Assembly (NCBI GenBank): GCA_017448965.1
Contig: JAFSKK010000030.1
Location: 1 to 44,920, forward strand
Direction: 5' to 3'
Source of the DNA: Bacteroidaceae bacterium
GTDB taxonomy: Bacteria; Bacteroidota; Bacteroidia; Bacteroidales; Bacteroidaceae
Length of the DNA stretch: 44,920 nt
Below the pieces are notes generated by a model. The model was not told the origin of the DNA. It saw only the letters and a list, made by a program, of their open reading frames with translations, and did not search any database. Shown piece after piece: positions 16,683 to 25,135 of this stretch (position 1 is the first letter of the stretch; the number at the start of each line of letters is the position of its first letter). A program made the translations under genes and the position numbers.

Positions 16683-17666
16683 ATGTACAAGGTTTTGAAA
16701 ACTATCAGTGACACGCTGAGTGGGAAGGCAAGCATCTTTATCATCCTGACGGCAGTGGTCACTTTCTTCTTTCCCAGCATCTTCGAGTGGGTGAAGGGCG
16801 ATACACAGACGGTTATCCTGGGCATTATCATGCTGACGATGGGTCTGACGCTGACTCCCGATGACTTTAAGTTGCTGGCGAAGCGTCCGTTGGACATCCT
16901 CATCGGCGCGGTGGCACAATTCACCATCATGCCGTTGGTGGCTTTCACGCTGTCGTGGCTGTTCAGCCAAGTGCCTGCCTTTGCTCCATACAGCACGGCA
17001 ATGGCGATTGGCATCATTCTGGTGGGCTGCTGTCCAGGCGGTGTGTCGAGCAACATCATGTCGTTTCTCTGCAAGGGCGATGTGGCTTATTCGGTGGGTA
17101 TGACCTGCACATCGACGCTGTTGGCTCCTGTGCTCACGCCCCTGCTGGTGCTTTGGCTCGCGGGAGAACGGGTGGATGTGGACGCATGGGGCATGTTCAA
17201 ACAAATCCTCATCGTGACCATCCTCCCCATTGCCATTGGTTTCTTCCTCAATGTTTGGCTTGGACATAAGGATGTGTTCAGAAAAATACAGGGCTGCATG
17301 CCGGGTGTGTCGGTGTTGAGCCTCGCTTGCATCGTGGGCGGCGTCATCACCACGGTGCACGACCCGCTGGTGGAGAACGGGCTGGTGCTCTTCCTCCTCA
17401 CCTTCGGCATGGTCTTCTGCCACAATACAATTGGTTATGTGCTGGGGTACTCGGTGGGACGACTCTGCCACTTCTCGGTGGCGAAGAAGCGCACGCTCTC
17501 CATCGAGGTGGGCATGCAGAACGCTGGTCTTGGCACGAATCTCGCCATGACCTTCTTCGTCGCCACCAACCCGATGGCTGTGGTGCCTTGCGCCATCTCG
17601 TGCGCATGGCACAGTATCAGCGGCACAATTTTGGCGAATATCTTTTCACATAGAGACAAGGAATAG
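16683..17666 (+). CDS. Bile acid:sodium symporter family (BASS) transporter
   Basis: The protein has 327 residues and about nine or ten hydrophobic segments. The start at 16683 (MYKVLK) is chosen because an upstream in-frame start at 16626 lies within the promoter. Family features include GIIMLTMGLTLTPDDF, the sequence VGCCPGGVSSNIMSFLCKGDVAYS, and the late segment SIEVGMQNAGLGTNLA that in BASS proteins contributes to sodium and substrate binding. Substrates of bacterial members vary (bile acids, pantoate-like and other organic anions), so no substrate is assigned. The next gene starts 5 bases after its stop. Confidence 0.92.
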   Translation: MYKVLKTISDTLSGKASIFIILTAVVTFFFPSIFEWVKGDTQTVILGIIMLTMGLTLTPDDFKLLAKRPLDILIGAVAQFTIMPLVAFTLSWLFSQVPAFAPYSTAMAIGIILVGCCPGGVSSNIMSFLCKGDVAYSVGMTCTSTLLAPVLTPLLVLWLAGERVDVDAWGMFKQILIVTILPIAIGFFLNVWLGHKDVFRKIQGCMPGVSVLSLACIVGGVITTVHDPLVENGLVLFLLTFGMVFCHNTIGYVLGYSVGRLCHFSVAKKRTLSIEVGMQNAGLGTNLAMTFFVATNPMAVVPCAISCAWHSISGTILANIFSHRDKE

Positions 17667-17671
17667 AACAT

Positions 17672-18958
17672 ATGGTACTCAACTACATCTGGATAGCATT
17701 CTTCCTGTTGGCGGCCGTGTGCGCCATCATCCAATGTTTCACAGGCAACACGGGCGTGTTTGCCGACATCATCAACTCGACGTTCGAGAACTCCAAGACT
17801 GCCTTTGAGATTTCCCTCGGACTCACAGGTGTCCTCTCCCTCTGGATGGGCATCATGAAGATAGGCGAACGGGGAGGCATCGTCAACGTGCTGTCAAAAG
17901 CGCTCAGCCCCCTTTTCAGCAGGCTCTTCCCCGACATTCCCAAGGGGCATCCAGCCACTGGCCACATCTTCATGAACATCGCTGCCAATATGCTCGGCTT
18001 GGACAATGCAGCCACTCCCCTCGGCCTGAAAGCCATGGAGAGCATGCAGGAACTGAACGTCCAGAAAAACAACGAACTGGGCGCATCCAACAAATGGTCG
18101 AAAGAACAGGTGGAGGAAAGAAACATAACTGCCACCAACCCAATGATCATGTTCCTGGTGCTCAACACTTCAGGACTGACCATCATCCCCGTCAGCATCA
18201 TGGTCTATCGTGCCCAACTCGGTGCTGCACAACCCACCGACATCTTCGTGCCCATCCTGCTTGCCACATTCGCTGCCACACTCGCTGGCATCATCATCAC
18301 CAGCATCTACCAACGCATCAACCTGTTTCAGCCAGTGCTGCTTGGATTCCTGGGTGGCCTGTGCCTCCTCGTGGCTGGCACCATCTGGGCATTCAGCCAA
18401 ATGGACAAGGACACCATGGACACGGTGAGCACTTTTGCCGCCAACGTCATCCTCTTCGGCATCATCCTCTCCTTCATCATTGCCGGCATGGTCAAACGGG
18501 TGAATGTGTATGAGGCCTTCATCGAAGGAGCCAAAGAAGGCTTCACCACCGCTGTGCGTGTCATCCCCTACCTCGTCGCCATCCTCATCGCCATTGGCGT
18601 ATTCCGCGCCAGCGGTGGCATGGACATCTTCATTGGCGGCATCAACTGGCTCGTGGAACTCTGTGGCGGCAACACCGACTTTGTGGCAGCCCTGCCCACC
18701 GCGCTGATGAAGCCGCTCTCAGGCTCAGGCGCACGAGGCATGATGGTTGACACCATGACCACCTACGGAGCCGACTCCTTCGCCGGTCGATTGGCCTGCA
18801 TCTTCCAAGGCTCCACCGACACCACCTTCTACATCCTTGCCGTTTACTTCGGCTCTGTCGGCATCCGACACACACGCCATGCGGTCACTTGCGGACTGCT
18901 GGCCGACTTGGCTGGCATCCTGGCCGCCATCGCTGTGGCTTATTTCTTTTTCGCATAA
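17672..18958 (+). CDS. Fused SpmA-SpmB nucleoside-recognition (Gate) membrane protein
   Basis: The protein has 428 residues and many membrane segments. The N-terminal half is SpmA-like, with FMNIAANMLGLDNAATPLGL (a typical Gate-domain motif) near residues 105-124. The C-terminal half is SpmB-like, with LMKPLSGSGARGMMVDTMT. In Bacillus the two halves are separate spore maturation proteins; in non-sporulating Bacteroidetes the fusion is common and its transported substrate is unknown. It sits between the BASS transporter and sufS in one apparent operon. Confidence 0.9.
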   Translation: MVLNYIWIAFFLLAAVCAIIQCFTGNTGVFADIINSTFENSKTAFEISLGLTGVLSLWMGIMKIGERGGIVNVLSKALSPLFSRLFPDIPKGHPATGHIFMNIAANMLGLDNAATPLGLKAMESMQELNVQKNNELGASNKWSKEQVEERNITATNPMIMFLVLNTSGLTIIPVSIMVYRAQLGAAQPTDIFVPILLATFAATLAGIIITSIYQRINLFQPVLLGFLGGLCLLVAGTIWAFSQMDKDTMDTVSTFAANVILFGIILSFIIAGMVKRVNVYEAFIEGAKEGFTTAVRVIPYLVAILIAIGVFRASGGMDIFIGGINWLVELCGGNTDFVAALPTALMKPLSGSGARGMMVDTMTTYGADSFAGRLACIFQGSTDTTFYILAVYFGSVGIRHTRHAVTCGLLADLAGILAAIAVAYFFFA

Positions 18959-18978
18959 CCCATCACACCACACCATCC

Positions 18979-20190
18979 ATGTACGACATCAACCAAGTGC
19001 GCGCCGATTTCCCCATCCTCGCACGCCAGATATACGGACACCCGCTCATCTATCTTGACAACGCCGCCACCACCCAAAAACCACGACAAGTGGTCGAGGC
19101 TATGGTGGACGAATACTACAACGTCAACGCCAACGTGCATCGTGGTGTCCACTATCTCTCCCAACAGGCCACCGACTTGCACGAGGCCAGCCGCGAGACG
19201 GTGCGCCAGTTCATCCACGCCAAGAGCACAAACGAGATACTTTTCACGCGAGGCACCACCGAGAGCATCAACCTGCTTGCCTTCTCCTTTGGCGAGGCCT
19301 TTATCCATGCTGGAGACGAAATCATCGTCAGCACCCTCGAACACCACTCCAACATCGTGCCCTGGCAAATGCTCTGCCAGCGTAAAGGTTCCGTGCTCAA
19401 GGTCATCCCCATGAGCGACGATGGCCATCTCGACCTTGAAGCCTACGAACAGTTGCTTTCGGAGAAGACACGCCTCGTCTGCTGCACCCATGTCAGCAAT
19501 GTGCTTGGCACCCTCAACCCCGTTCAAGACATCATCCGCATCGCTCACGAGCACGATGTGCCTGTCCTCATTGATGGCGCTCAATCCGTGCCCCACATGC
19601 CTGTTGATGTCACCGCCCTCGATTGCGATTTCTTCGCCTTCTCTGGACACAAGGTGTATGGCCCCACAGGGGTAGGTGTGCTATATGGAAAAGAAAACTG
19701 GCTGGATCGTATGCCTCCCTATCAAGGTGGAGGCGAGATGATCAAGAACGTCACCTTCGAGCACACCACCTACAATACCCTGCCCTACAAATTCGAGGCA
19801 GGCACACCCGACTACGTGGCCACCCACGCTTTGGCCACAGCACTCGACTACCTCTCCGCTTTGGGCATGGAGAATGTTCACACCCATGAGCAAGAACTCA
19901 CACGCTATGCGCTCCAACGCCTGAGCAAGATAGAAGGTTTACACATTTACGGTCATAGTCCCAATTCTGTCATCAGTTTTCAAGTGGGCAACATCCATCA
20001 CCTGGATCTCGGCACCTTGCTTGACCGCCTCGGCATTGCCGTGCGCACAGGTCACCATTGTGCCGAACCGCTCATGAGGCGTCTTGGCATCGAGGGTACT
20101 GTCCGCGCCTCTTTTGCCCTCTACAACACACAAAAAGAAGTGGATGCCCTCGTAGAAGGCATCCAACGTGTGGCTAAAATGTTCGGGTGA
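18979..20190 (+). CDS. sufS: SufS-type cysteine desulfurase
   Basis: The protein has 403 residues from the ATG at 18979 (MYDINQVRADFP); a longer frame from 18889 overlaps the SpmAB gene and lacks homology. The pyridoxal phosphate lysine is K225 in FSGHKVYGPTG, and the catalytic cysteine is C361 in RTGHHCAEPLM, the group II form. Other marks are YLDNAATTQKP, NANVHRGVHYLS and EHHSNIVPWQ. It supplies sulfur for iron-sulfur cluster assembly by the SufBCD complex, whose genes are about 6 kb away on the other strand (26403-30747). No sufE or sufU is seen beside it. Confidence 0.96.
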   Translation: MYDINQVRADFPILARQIYGHPLIYLDNAATTQKPRQVVEAMVDEYYNVNANVHRGVHYLSQQATDLHEASRETVRQFIHAKSTNEILFTRGTTESINLLAFSFGEAFIHAGDEIIVSTLEHHSNIVPWQMLCQRKGSVLKVIPMSDDGHLDLEAYEQLLSEKTRLVCCTHVSNVLGTLNPVQDIIRIAHEHDVPVLIDGAQSVPHMPVDVTALDCDFFAFSGHKVYGPTGVGVLYGKENWLDRMPPYQGGGEMIKNVTFEHTTYNTLPYKFEAGTPDYVATHALATALDYLSALGMENVHTHEQELTRYALQRLSKIEGLHIYGHSPNSVISFQVGNIHHLDLGTLLDRLGIAVRTGHHCAEPLMRRLGIEGTVRASFALYNTQKEVDALVEGIQRVAKMFG

Positions 20191-20199
20191 TGAAGAAAC

Positions 20200-20676
20200 T
20201 CAATAGATGATTTTCTTCCACAATGCGTCTTTCTCACGAGCGATACGTTCCTGAAACTTCGCGTCGTCGTCTGACAAGTAGTGAATGGCATCAATCAGGC
20301 ATATCACCGTGAAGATGAGAGGCAGGGGGATGGCATAACCAATACCCACCGTGACGAGGCCAAACAACAGGTAGATGACTGTGAGCACAAGACCCACCAC
20401 CAAATAACTGACTCCACGGTCATTGTTGCCCACATAGAAATGGTGGATGCCATAACTTCCCAAGAGAATCGCCAGAATGGCGGCTACAGTCTTGTCCTTG
20501 GGTGCCACAACAGGAGGAACCGGAGGAGCCTGATGAGGAGGAGGTGGTGGTGGCGGCGGCGTTTCCGACTTCGTTTCGCCCATTTCATTTGGCTGCACGG
20601 GACAGCCACAATTGGGACACATAACAGCCTGATCTGAAATCTGCTGTCCACATTCTTTACATACAATCAGTGCCAT
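20200..20676 (-). CDS. TM2-domain membrane protein with N-terminal zinc ribbon
   Basis: The protein has 158 residues from the ATG at 20676. The longer frame to 20736 runs through the promoter and is rejected. Four cysteines in CKECG and CPNCG (C6, C9, C20, C23) form a short zinc ribbon. A proline-rich linker (about 40-58) follows, then a TM2 domain with AAILAILLGSYGIHHFYVG and further hydrophobic segments (about 90-130), and a charged C-terminus. The function of TM2 proteins is not established. It is convergent with sufS (9 bases between stops) and divergent from hisS. Confidence 0.85.
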   Translation of the reverse strand: MALIVCKECGQQISDQAVMCPNCGCPVQPNEMGETKSETPPPPPPPPHQAPPVPPVVAPKDKTVAAILAILLGSYGIHHFYVGNNDRGVSYLVVGLVLTVIYLLFGLVTVGIGYAIPLPLIFTVICLIDAIHYLSDDDAKFQERIAREKDALWKKIIY

Positions 20677-20705
20677 AATACCATGTTTTTTTAAGTCTTG
20701 CCATG

Positions 20706-20737
20706 CAAAGTTACGATTAGGCAGACACAACAACAAA
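20706..20737 (-). promoter_or_regulatory. Promoter of the TM2 gene
   Basis: On the minus strand TTTG (20734-20737) is followed after 20 bases by TAACTTTG (20706-20713), within the extended string TAATCGTAACTTTGCA. The start codon is 30 bases downstream. Confidence 0.75.
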
Positions 20738-20742
20738 CTTTT

Positions 20743-20923
20743 TTTGGTTTTTCTCTCACTTAATCGTAACTTTGGCTTCGCCGAACTTACTCTCGCTCGG
20801 AAAAATCCAATTTATTTGGTTTTTCTCTCACTTAATCGAACGTTGGCTTCGCCGAAGTTACTCACGTTCGGAAAATCCAAATAAATTTGTTTTTTCTCTC
20901 ACTTAATCGTAACTTTGCACCCA
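20743..20923 (+). promoter_or_regulatory. Tandem promoter-bearing repeats before hisS
   Basis: Three copies of a unit with period 71-72 bases start at 20743, 20815 and 20886. Copy 1 has TTTG 20743-20746 and TAACTTTG 20767-20774. Copy 2 has TTTG 20815-20818 but its -7 has decayed to GAACGTTG. Copy 3 has TTTG 20886-20889 and TAACTTTG 20910-20917 and is the likely hisS promoter. Between promoters each full unit carries a small hairpin (CCGAA with TTCGG or CTCGG) in GCTTCGCCGAA...CGTTCGG. Confidence 0.8.
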
Positions 20924-20936
20924 AAATGAAAATGAT

Positions 20937-22295
20937 ATGGCACAAAAACCAAGCATACCTAAGGGAACACGTGATTTTTCGCCAGTAGAGATGGCGAAGC
21001 GTAACTATATTTTCAACACCATCAGGGAGGTATATGCCCTGTATGGTTTCCAACAAATCGAGACTCCTGCCATGGAGAATTTGTCCACCTTGATGGGCAA
21101 GTATGGCGAGGAGGGCGACAAGTTGCTCTTCAAGATTTTGAACTCAGGCGACTTCCTGCATGGCATGACCGCCGAGGAAGTGGCAACAACAAGCACACTA
21201 AAGTTGGCAGCACGCTTCTGTGAAAAGGGACTGCGCTATGACTTGACCGTGCCTTTTGCCCGATATGTGGTACAACACAGGGAGGAACTGGCTCTGCCAT
21301 TTAAGCGTTACCAGATTCAACCCGTGTGGCGTGCTGACCGTCCGCAGAAGGGAAGATACAGAGAGTTTTACCAGTGCGACGCTGATGTGGTGGGAAGCAA
21401 CTCGCTGCTGAACGAGGTGGAATTGATGCAGATTGTAGATACGGTATTCGCACGATTGGGAGTGCGCGTATGCATCAAGATGAACAACCGCAAGATTCTG
21501 ACAGGCATCGCTGAACTGATGGGTGCTGCAGATAGGATTGTGGACATCACTGTGGCGATGGACAAACTGGACAAGATTGGTTTGGAGGCGGTGAATGCAG
21601 AATTGGCTGCTGCAGGTATCAATGCAGAGGCTATCGAACGATTGCAACCCATCATCCAACTGAGCGGTTCAAACACTGAGAAGATTGCCACCATGCGAGA
21701 GGTGCTGAAGGATTCTGAGGTGGGATTGAAAGGTGTGGATGAAATGGAGTGGATTCTCTCGAAGTTGGGCGGTCTGAAGAATGAAGTGGTACTTGACCTG
21801 ACTTTGGCACGTGGTCTGAACTACTATACTGGCGCCATTTTCGAGGTGAAGGCATTGGATGTGGAGATGGGTTCCATCACAGGTGGTGGCCGCTACGACA
21901 ATCTGACGGGCATCTTTGGCATGCCAGGACTGAGCGGTGTTGGCATCTCGTTTGGCGCTGACAGAATTTACGATGTGTTGAATCAATTGGATCTCTATCC
22001 GAAGGAAGCAGTCAACGCGACCCAACTCCTGTTCGTCAACTTCGGCGAGAAGGAGGCTGACTTCTGCCTGCCCGTGTTGGCAAAGGTACGCGAAGCGGGC
22101 ATCTGCGCAGAGATTTTCCCTGATGCGACAAAGATGAAGAAGCAGATGGCGTATGCGAATGCCAAGGGCATCCCATTTGTAGCCATTGTGGGCGAAACAG
22201 AGTTGGCAGAAGGAAAACTGAACCTGAAGAACATGACCACTGGCGAACAGCAGTTGGTGACAGCAGACGAACTGGTGAAGGTCATGCTTGCATGA
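20937..22295 (+). CDS. hisS: Histidyl-tRNA synthetase
   Basis: The protein has 452 residues, a normal bacterial length. Class II motif 2 is at about residues 131-148 ([18 protein letters not shown]), the histidine-specific motif ARGLNYYTG at 291-299, GGGRYDNL at 316-323, and motif 3 [10 protein letters not shown] at 334-343. The C-terminal anticodon-binding domain covers about 360-450. It charges tRNA-His in the cytoplasm. It is a single-gene unit between a repeated promoter region and a strong terminator, with only about 20 bases of leader after the last promoter. Confidence 0.98.
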   Translation: MAQKPSIPKGTRDFSPVEMAKRNYIFNTIREVYALYGFQQIETPAMENLSTLMGKYGEEGDKLLFKILNSGDFLHGMTAEEVATTSTLKLAARFCEKGLRYDLTVPFARYVVQHREELALPFKRYQIQPVWRADRPQKGRYREFYQCDADVVGSNSLLNEVELMQIVDTVFARLGVRVCIKMNNRKILTGIAELMGAADRIVDITVAMDKLDKIGLEAVNAELAAAGINAEAIERLQPIIQLSGSNTEKIATMREVLKDSEVGLKGVDEMEWILSKLGGLKNEVVLDLTLARGLNYYTGAIFEVKALDVEMGSITGGGRYDNLTGIFGMPGLSGVGISFGADRIYDVLNQLDLYPKEAVNATQLLFVNFGEKEADFCLPVLAKVREAGICAEIFPDATKMKKQMAYANAKGIPFVAIVGETELAEGKLNLKNMTTGEQQLVTADELVKVMLA

Positions 22296-22312
22296 GGCTT
22301 CTGACACATATC

Positions 22313-22360
22313 AACAAAAAAAGGGGGATGCACATTGCGGTGTGCATCCCCCTTTCTTTT
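22313..22360. terminator. Bidirectional terminator between hisS and the response regulator
   Basis: AAAGGGGGATGCACA at 22320-22334 pairs perfectly with TGTGCATCCCCCTTT at 22341-22355 around a 6-base loop. A runs on the left and T runs on the right make it work for both convergent transcripts. Confidence 0.92.
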
Positions 22361-22381
22361 TCACTTGTTCCGTTCGACCCA

Positions 22382-22810
22382 TTATGTATGCAACTGTCGC
22401 TTAGCAGCCTGCAAGTTCAGTTGCGTAGTGACGCTACTCAGGAGTTTCTCCATGATGATGGGCTTGTTGATGAAGTCGTTAGCACCGAGTTGGAAACCCT
22501 TGGAAATGTCCTGCTCGGAGTTGAGTGCCGAAAGGATGATAATGGGCAACTCCTTCGTCTTCTCGTCAGCACGAAGACGACGAATCACTTCGAAGCCATC
22601 GATGCCAGGCATCATCAGGTCGAGCAACACGAGGTCGGGTATCTTCTTGGCAATAGCATCGAGTGCAGCCTGACCTCCGTTGGCTGTACGGATTTCGAAG
22701 GTGTACTGAGAGAGCATCTTCTTGATGAGAAGGATGTTCAATGGAACATCGTCGACAACGAGAACGGATAAACTTTCTACGTTGATTCCTGGTGTTAGTT
22801 GTTCATTCAT
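22382..22810 (-). CDS. Stand-alone response regulator receiver protein
   Basis: The protein has 142 residues, almost all one receiver domain. Acidic pocket D20 and D21 (VLVVDD), phosphoacceptor D64 (VLLDLMMPG), S94 (IIILSAL) and K116 (FINKP) are all present, so it should be phosphorylatable. There is no output domain, so it must act through protein contacts. It lies 36 bases after the cysteine-rich TackOD1-like gene on the same strand and is probably co-transcribed with it. No histidine kinase is in the window. Confidence 0.92.
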   Translation of the reverse strand: MNEQLTPGINVESLSVLVVDDVPLNILLIKKMLSQYTFEIRTANGGQAALDAIAKKIPDLVLLDLMMPGIDGFEVIRRLRADEKTKELPIIILSALNSEQDISKGFQLGANDFINKPIIMEKLLSSVTTQLNLQAAKRQLHT

Positions 22811-22846
22811 ATTGCTTGAGTTTTTATTATTTAGTTGCTATATCAA

Positions 22847-24331
22847 TCAGGCAAGGGTAGGCTCATCTTGTGCGGAAGGCTCCTTCTTCTCATTCTCATC
22901 AGCATGGTGATAAACAAAACTATCATCGGGATTAGGCGAAATGAATCCCATCTCCTTGATAAAGTCGTCAATCGTGGACTGATTGCCTTGCAGCTTCATG
23001 TAAGTGTAGCAAATGCGCTCTCCTGGACGAAGAATGCTCTGTGCCGCACGAATGGTCTCGGAGAGCATGACCTGGAAGTTGATGATGCTTTCTTCCGTAT
23101 CGCCCGTGTAGTCTCGCACTACAGAACCTATATAAGTGATGTTGTTGGCTGCAGACACCTTGTTGTTGGGGAAATACTGACATACCAACTCGATTACTTC
23201 TGGACGTATGGCTGCAGTGATGCCATCCTGATCGAGAATCCATATCTTGCCCACGAGAAGGTCACCATTAATATTGCCTGAGAACTTCTGCTCTGCCAGC
23301 AGTCGGATGCGGCTGACAAGACGGTTGTACTCGATGTAGTTGTCGTAGAATTCCGTATAGATGGTGAATCCGATGTTGGGCGAGATGATGGACTGCTTAC
23401 CTTCAGATGTAATCTCATAGATATTGAAATCTTGTGGAATGAGTTCATCTGCGTTATGCGTCGATTTGCAACTGGTGCAGAGCGTCTTCGACTTCGGCTC
23501 GATGAAGGTGTTGCCGCATGTATTGCAGGTGTAGATAACAGCAGGACGGTCATAATCCATACCTATGTGCTGCAGCACCTTATGACACTTGGGACAACGC
23601 AACTGACCACCAAAGTTGTAAGTATGTTCAGGACTGACATTGGCACAGCGGAAGTGGTGAATCACCTCTTCGGTCTGGATGGACGACTGTCCACACTTAG
23701 GACAGGTCTGTATGTAAAGCAGGTGCGAATGCAGACATGACGGACAGAGATAGACCTTGTTGACGAACTTGGTGGCCCGGAAGAGACCTTTCTCACTCAT
23801 GGACTGCATGAAGACAAAGTAATCTGAGAGTTCGTACTGACCCAGCCTGTAGAAGAGGTCAAACACTGGAATCACATATCCAGTGGAAGCCGAAACATCC
23901 AATTTAGGCTCAAGGACTGTTCTCTTGCGCGAAATGAGGTAGCGTGTGAGTCGGATGAAGAACTGGTTAGACGACATGATGGGGTCTTCCGTCGCGTTCA
24001 ATCCAATGAGGGTATTATAGTCGATGATATTCTCCACGGTGGTCAGTACGTCCATACTGTTCCAGTCGTCGGCATAACCATCGATGATCTCGCCATAGTT
24101 GCCCATCTTTCCTTCCAACGATTTCGACACAAAGAAGGGCTTGTAACAACACTTGGTGGAAGTGACAGGATTGATGCTGTTGAGAATCGTCTTCGTTTCC
24201 TCTACAGAATGGTTGACAATAAACACAACATCAAAGAGGTACTCAGGAAAGTCTGGACTCTCATCGAGCGCGAATGGACTGTCGAGCAGAAGCACTCGCC
24301 GGTCGCCATCATTATTTTGAATGGTTATCAT
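22847..24331 (-). CDS. Cysteine-rich TackOD1-like protein with possible degenerate receiver
   Basis: The protein has 494 residues. Eleven cysteines in the middle (C196, C199, C210, C213, C229, C246, C249, C269, C272, C285, C288) form several CxxC pairs, consistent with zinc ribbons. The segment HHFRCANVSPEHTYNF...CPKCHKVLQHIGMDYDRPAV resembles the TackOD1 (thaumarchaeal output domain 1) metal-binding module; this is from memory of the family. Residues 12-100 (RVLLLDSPF, FDVVFIVNHSVEETKTIL, YKPFFVSK) have the strand pattern of a receiver domain without the phosphoacceptor, which is a weaker inference. The C-terminal 190 residues are not recognised; the tail is acidic. The adjacent response regulator suggests a signalling pair. 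Confidence 0.7.
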   Translation of the reverse strand: MITIQNNDGDRRVLLLDSPFALDESPDFPEYLFDVVFIVNHSVEETKTILNSINPVTSTKCCYKPFFVSKSLEGKMGNYGEIIDGYADDWNSMDVLTTVENIIDYNTLIGLNATEDPIMSSNQFFIRLTRYLISRKRTVLEPKLDVSASTGYVIPVFDLFYRLGQYELSDYFVFMQSMSEKGLFRATKFVNKVYLCPSCLHSHLLYIQTCPKCGQSSIQTEEVIHHFRCANVSPEHTYNFGGQLRCPKCHKVLQHIGMDYDRPAVIYTCNTCGNTFIEPKSKTLCTSCKSTHNADELIPQDFNIYEITSEGKQSIISPNIGFTIYTEFYDNYIEYNRLVSRIRLLAEQKFSGNINGDLLVGKIWILDQDGITAAIRPEVIELVCQYFPNNKVSAANNITYIGSVVRDYTGDTEESIINFQVMLSETIRAAQSILRPGERICYTYMKLQGNQSTIDDFIKEMGFISPNPDDSFVYHHADENEKKEPSAQDEPTLA

Positions 24332-24551
24332 ATAGTAGTAGTAAAGAGTTTTTTAGGAACCTATGCATCCTCCACAAGGAAAGATGTCTGTGGCATCACC
24401 TATTAGTCAAGTTGCAAATTTATGATATTTTTTTCTAAAAAAACATTTTCATCATCTTTTTTTTGCAAAAAGACTCTTTTTTACTCGTTTTCATCGCATT
24501 CTGCCCCACTTTCTGCCTCGAAAGAGGAACTTTTTGTGTTTGCATCACGTC
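24332..24551. other. AT-rich intergenic region with a likely minus-strand promoter
   Basis: This gap of 220 bases between the TackOD1-like gene and the DUF3109 gene is rich in A and T runs. On the minus strand TAAATTTG at 24415-24422 fits the -7 consensus and is followed by CAAC; the start codon at 24331 is 84 bases away, and the -33 box is not clear. A short tetraloop hairpin CCTCGAAAGAGG is near 24518. No small gene was found. Confidence 0.45.
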
Positions 24552-25133
24552 TCAATCCAAATAACCTGCTTTCTTCAATTCTCGGGCTGCCAAATCGCAC
24601 TCATCCCACCATGCTTGACCAAAACGACGGATGAGCGGCTCCTTGAGAAATTGATAAACAGGCATCTGGAGTTTCGTACCTAAGTCACGTGCTGGCTGAC
24701 AAATATTCCACTTGTGAACATTGACGGCTGTCATGTCGCCAACCGTGGAAAGCCGCACGGGATAAAGTGCACAAGAGATGGGTTTCTGCCAATGAAAGCG
24801 ACCACAACGATAAGCGGACTCAATGGCACAAAAGGCACATTTCCCTTCATGCTTGACAAACACACAGTCTTTCCCATTGACTATCTGGGTGACCAGCTCG
24901 CCATCTCGGTCAGGATAGACCACGCCCTCTGCATCAATCTGCCGCTGTGCCTCAGGTGTAAGCTCATCCCACACCACCTCTAGGGAATCCTCCAAAAGTC
25001 CGACCTCTTCCATATCAACAGGTGCACCAGCATCGCCTTCCACACAACAAAGGCCATGACACTTTTCCAAATCACAACAAAAGAACACCTTGAAGAGGTC
25101 AAGGGAAACAAGAGTGTTAAGTATTTCAATCAT
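24552..25133 (-). CDS. DUF3109-family cysteine-rich protein
   Basis: The protein has 193 residues from the ATG at 25133; the TTG two codons upstream overlaps the ribF stop and is less likely. Cysteine-rich segment FFCCDLEKCHGLCCVEGD (C19, C20, C25, C29, C30) opens the protein. CVFVKHEGKCAFCAIE and FHWQKPISCALYPVR follow, in the pattern of YkgJ-like metal-chelating proteins. DUF3109 proteins are widespread in Bacteroidetes and of unknown role, probably binding zinc or iron. The gene follows ribF with 2 bases between them, suggesting translational coupling. Confidence 0.88.
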   Translation of the reverse strand: MIEILNTLVSLDLFKVFFCCDLEKCHGLCCVEGDAGAPVDMEEVGLLEDSLEVVWDELTPEAQRQIDAEGVVYPDRDGELVTQIVNGKDCVFVKHEGKCAFCAIESAYRCGRFHWQKPISCALYPVRLSTVGDMTAVNVHKWNICQPARDLGTKLQMPVYQFLKEPLIRRFGQAWWDECDLAARELKKAGYLD

Positions 25134-25135
25134 CG

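Noticed and set aside
20677-20736. Longer N-terminus for the TM2 protein
   Set aside because: The extension translates the -33 and -7 promoter boxes and would hide the zinc ribbon start.
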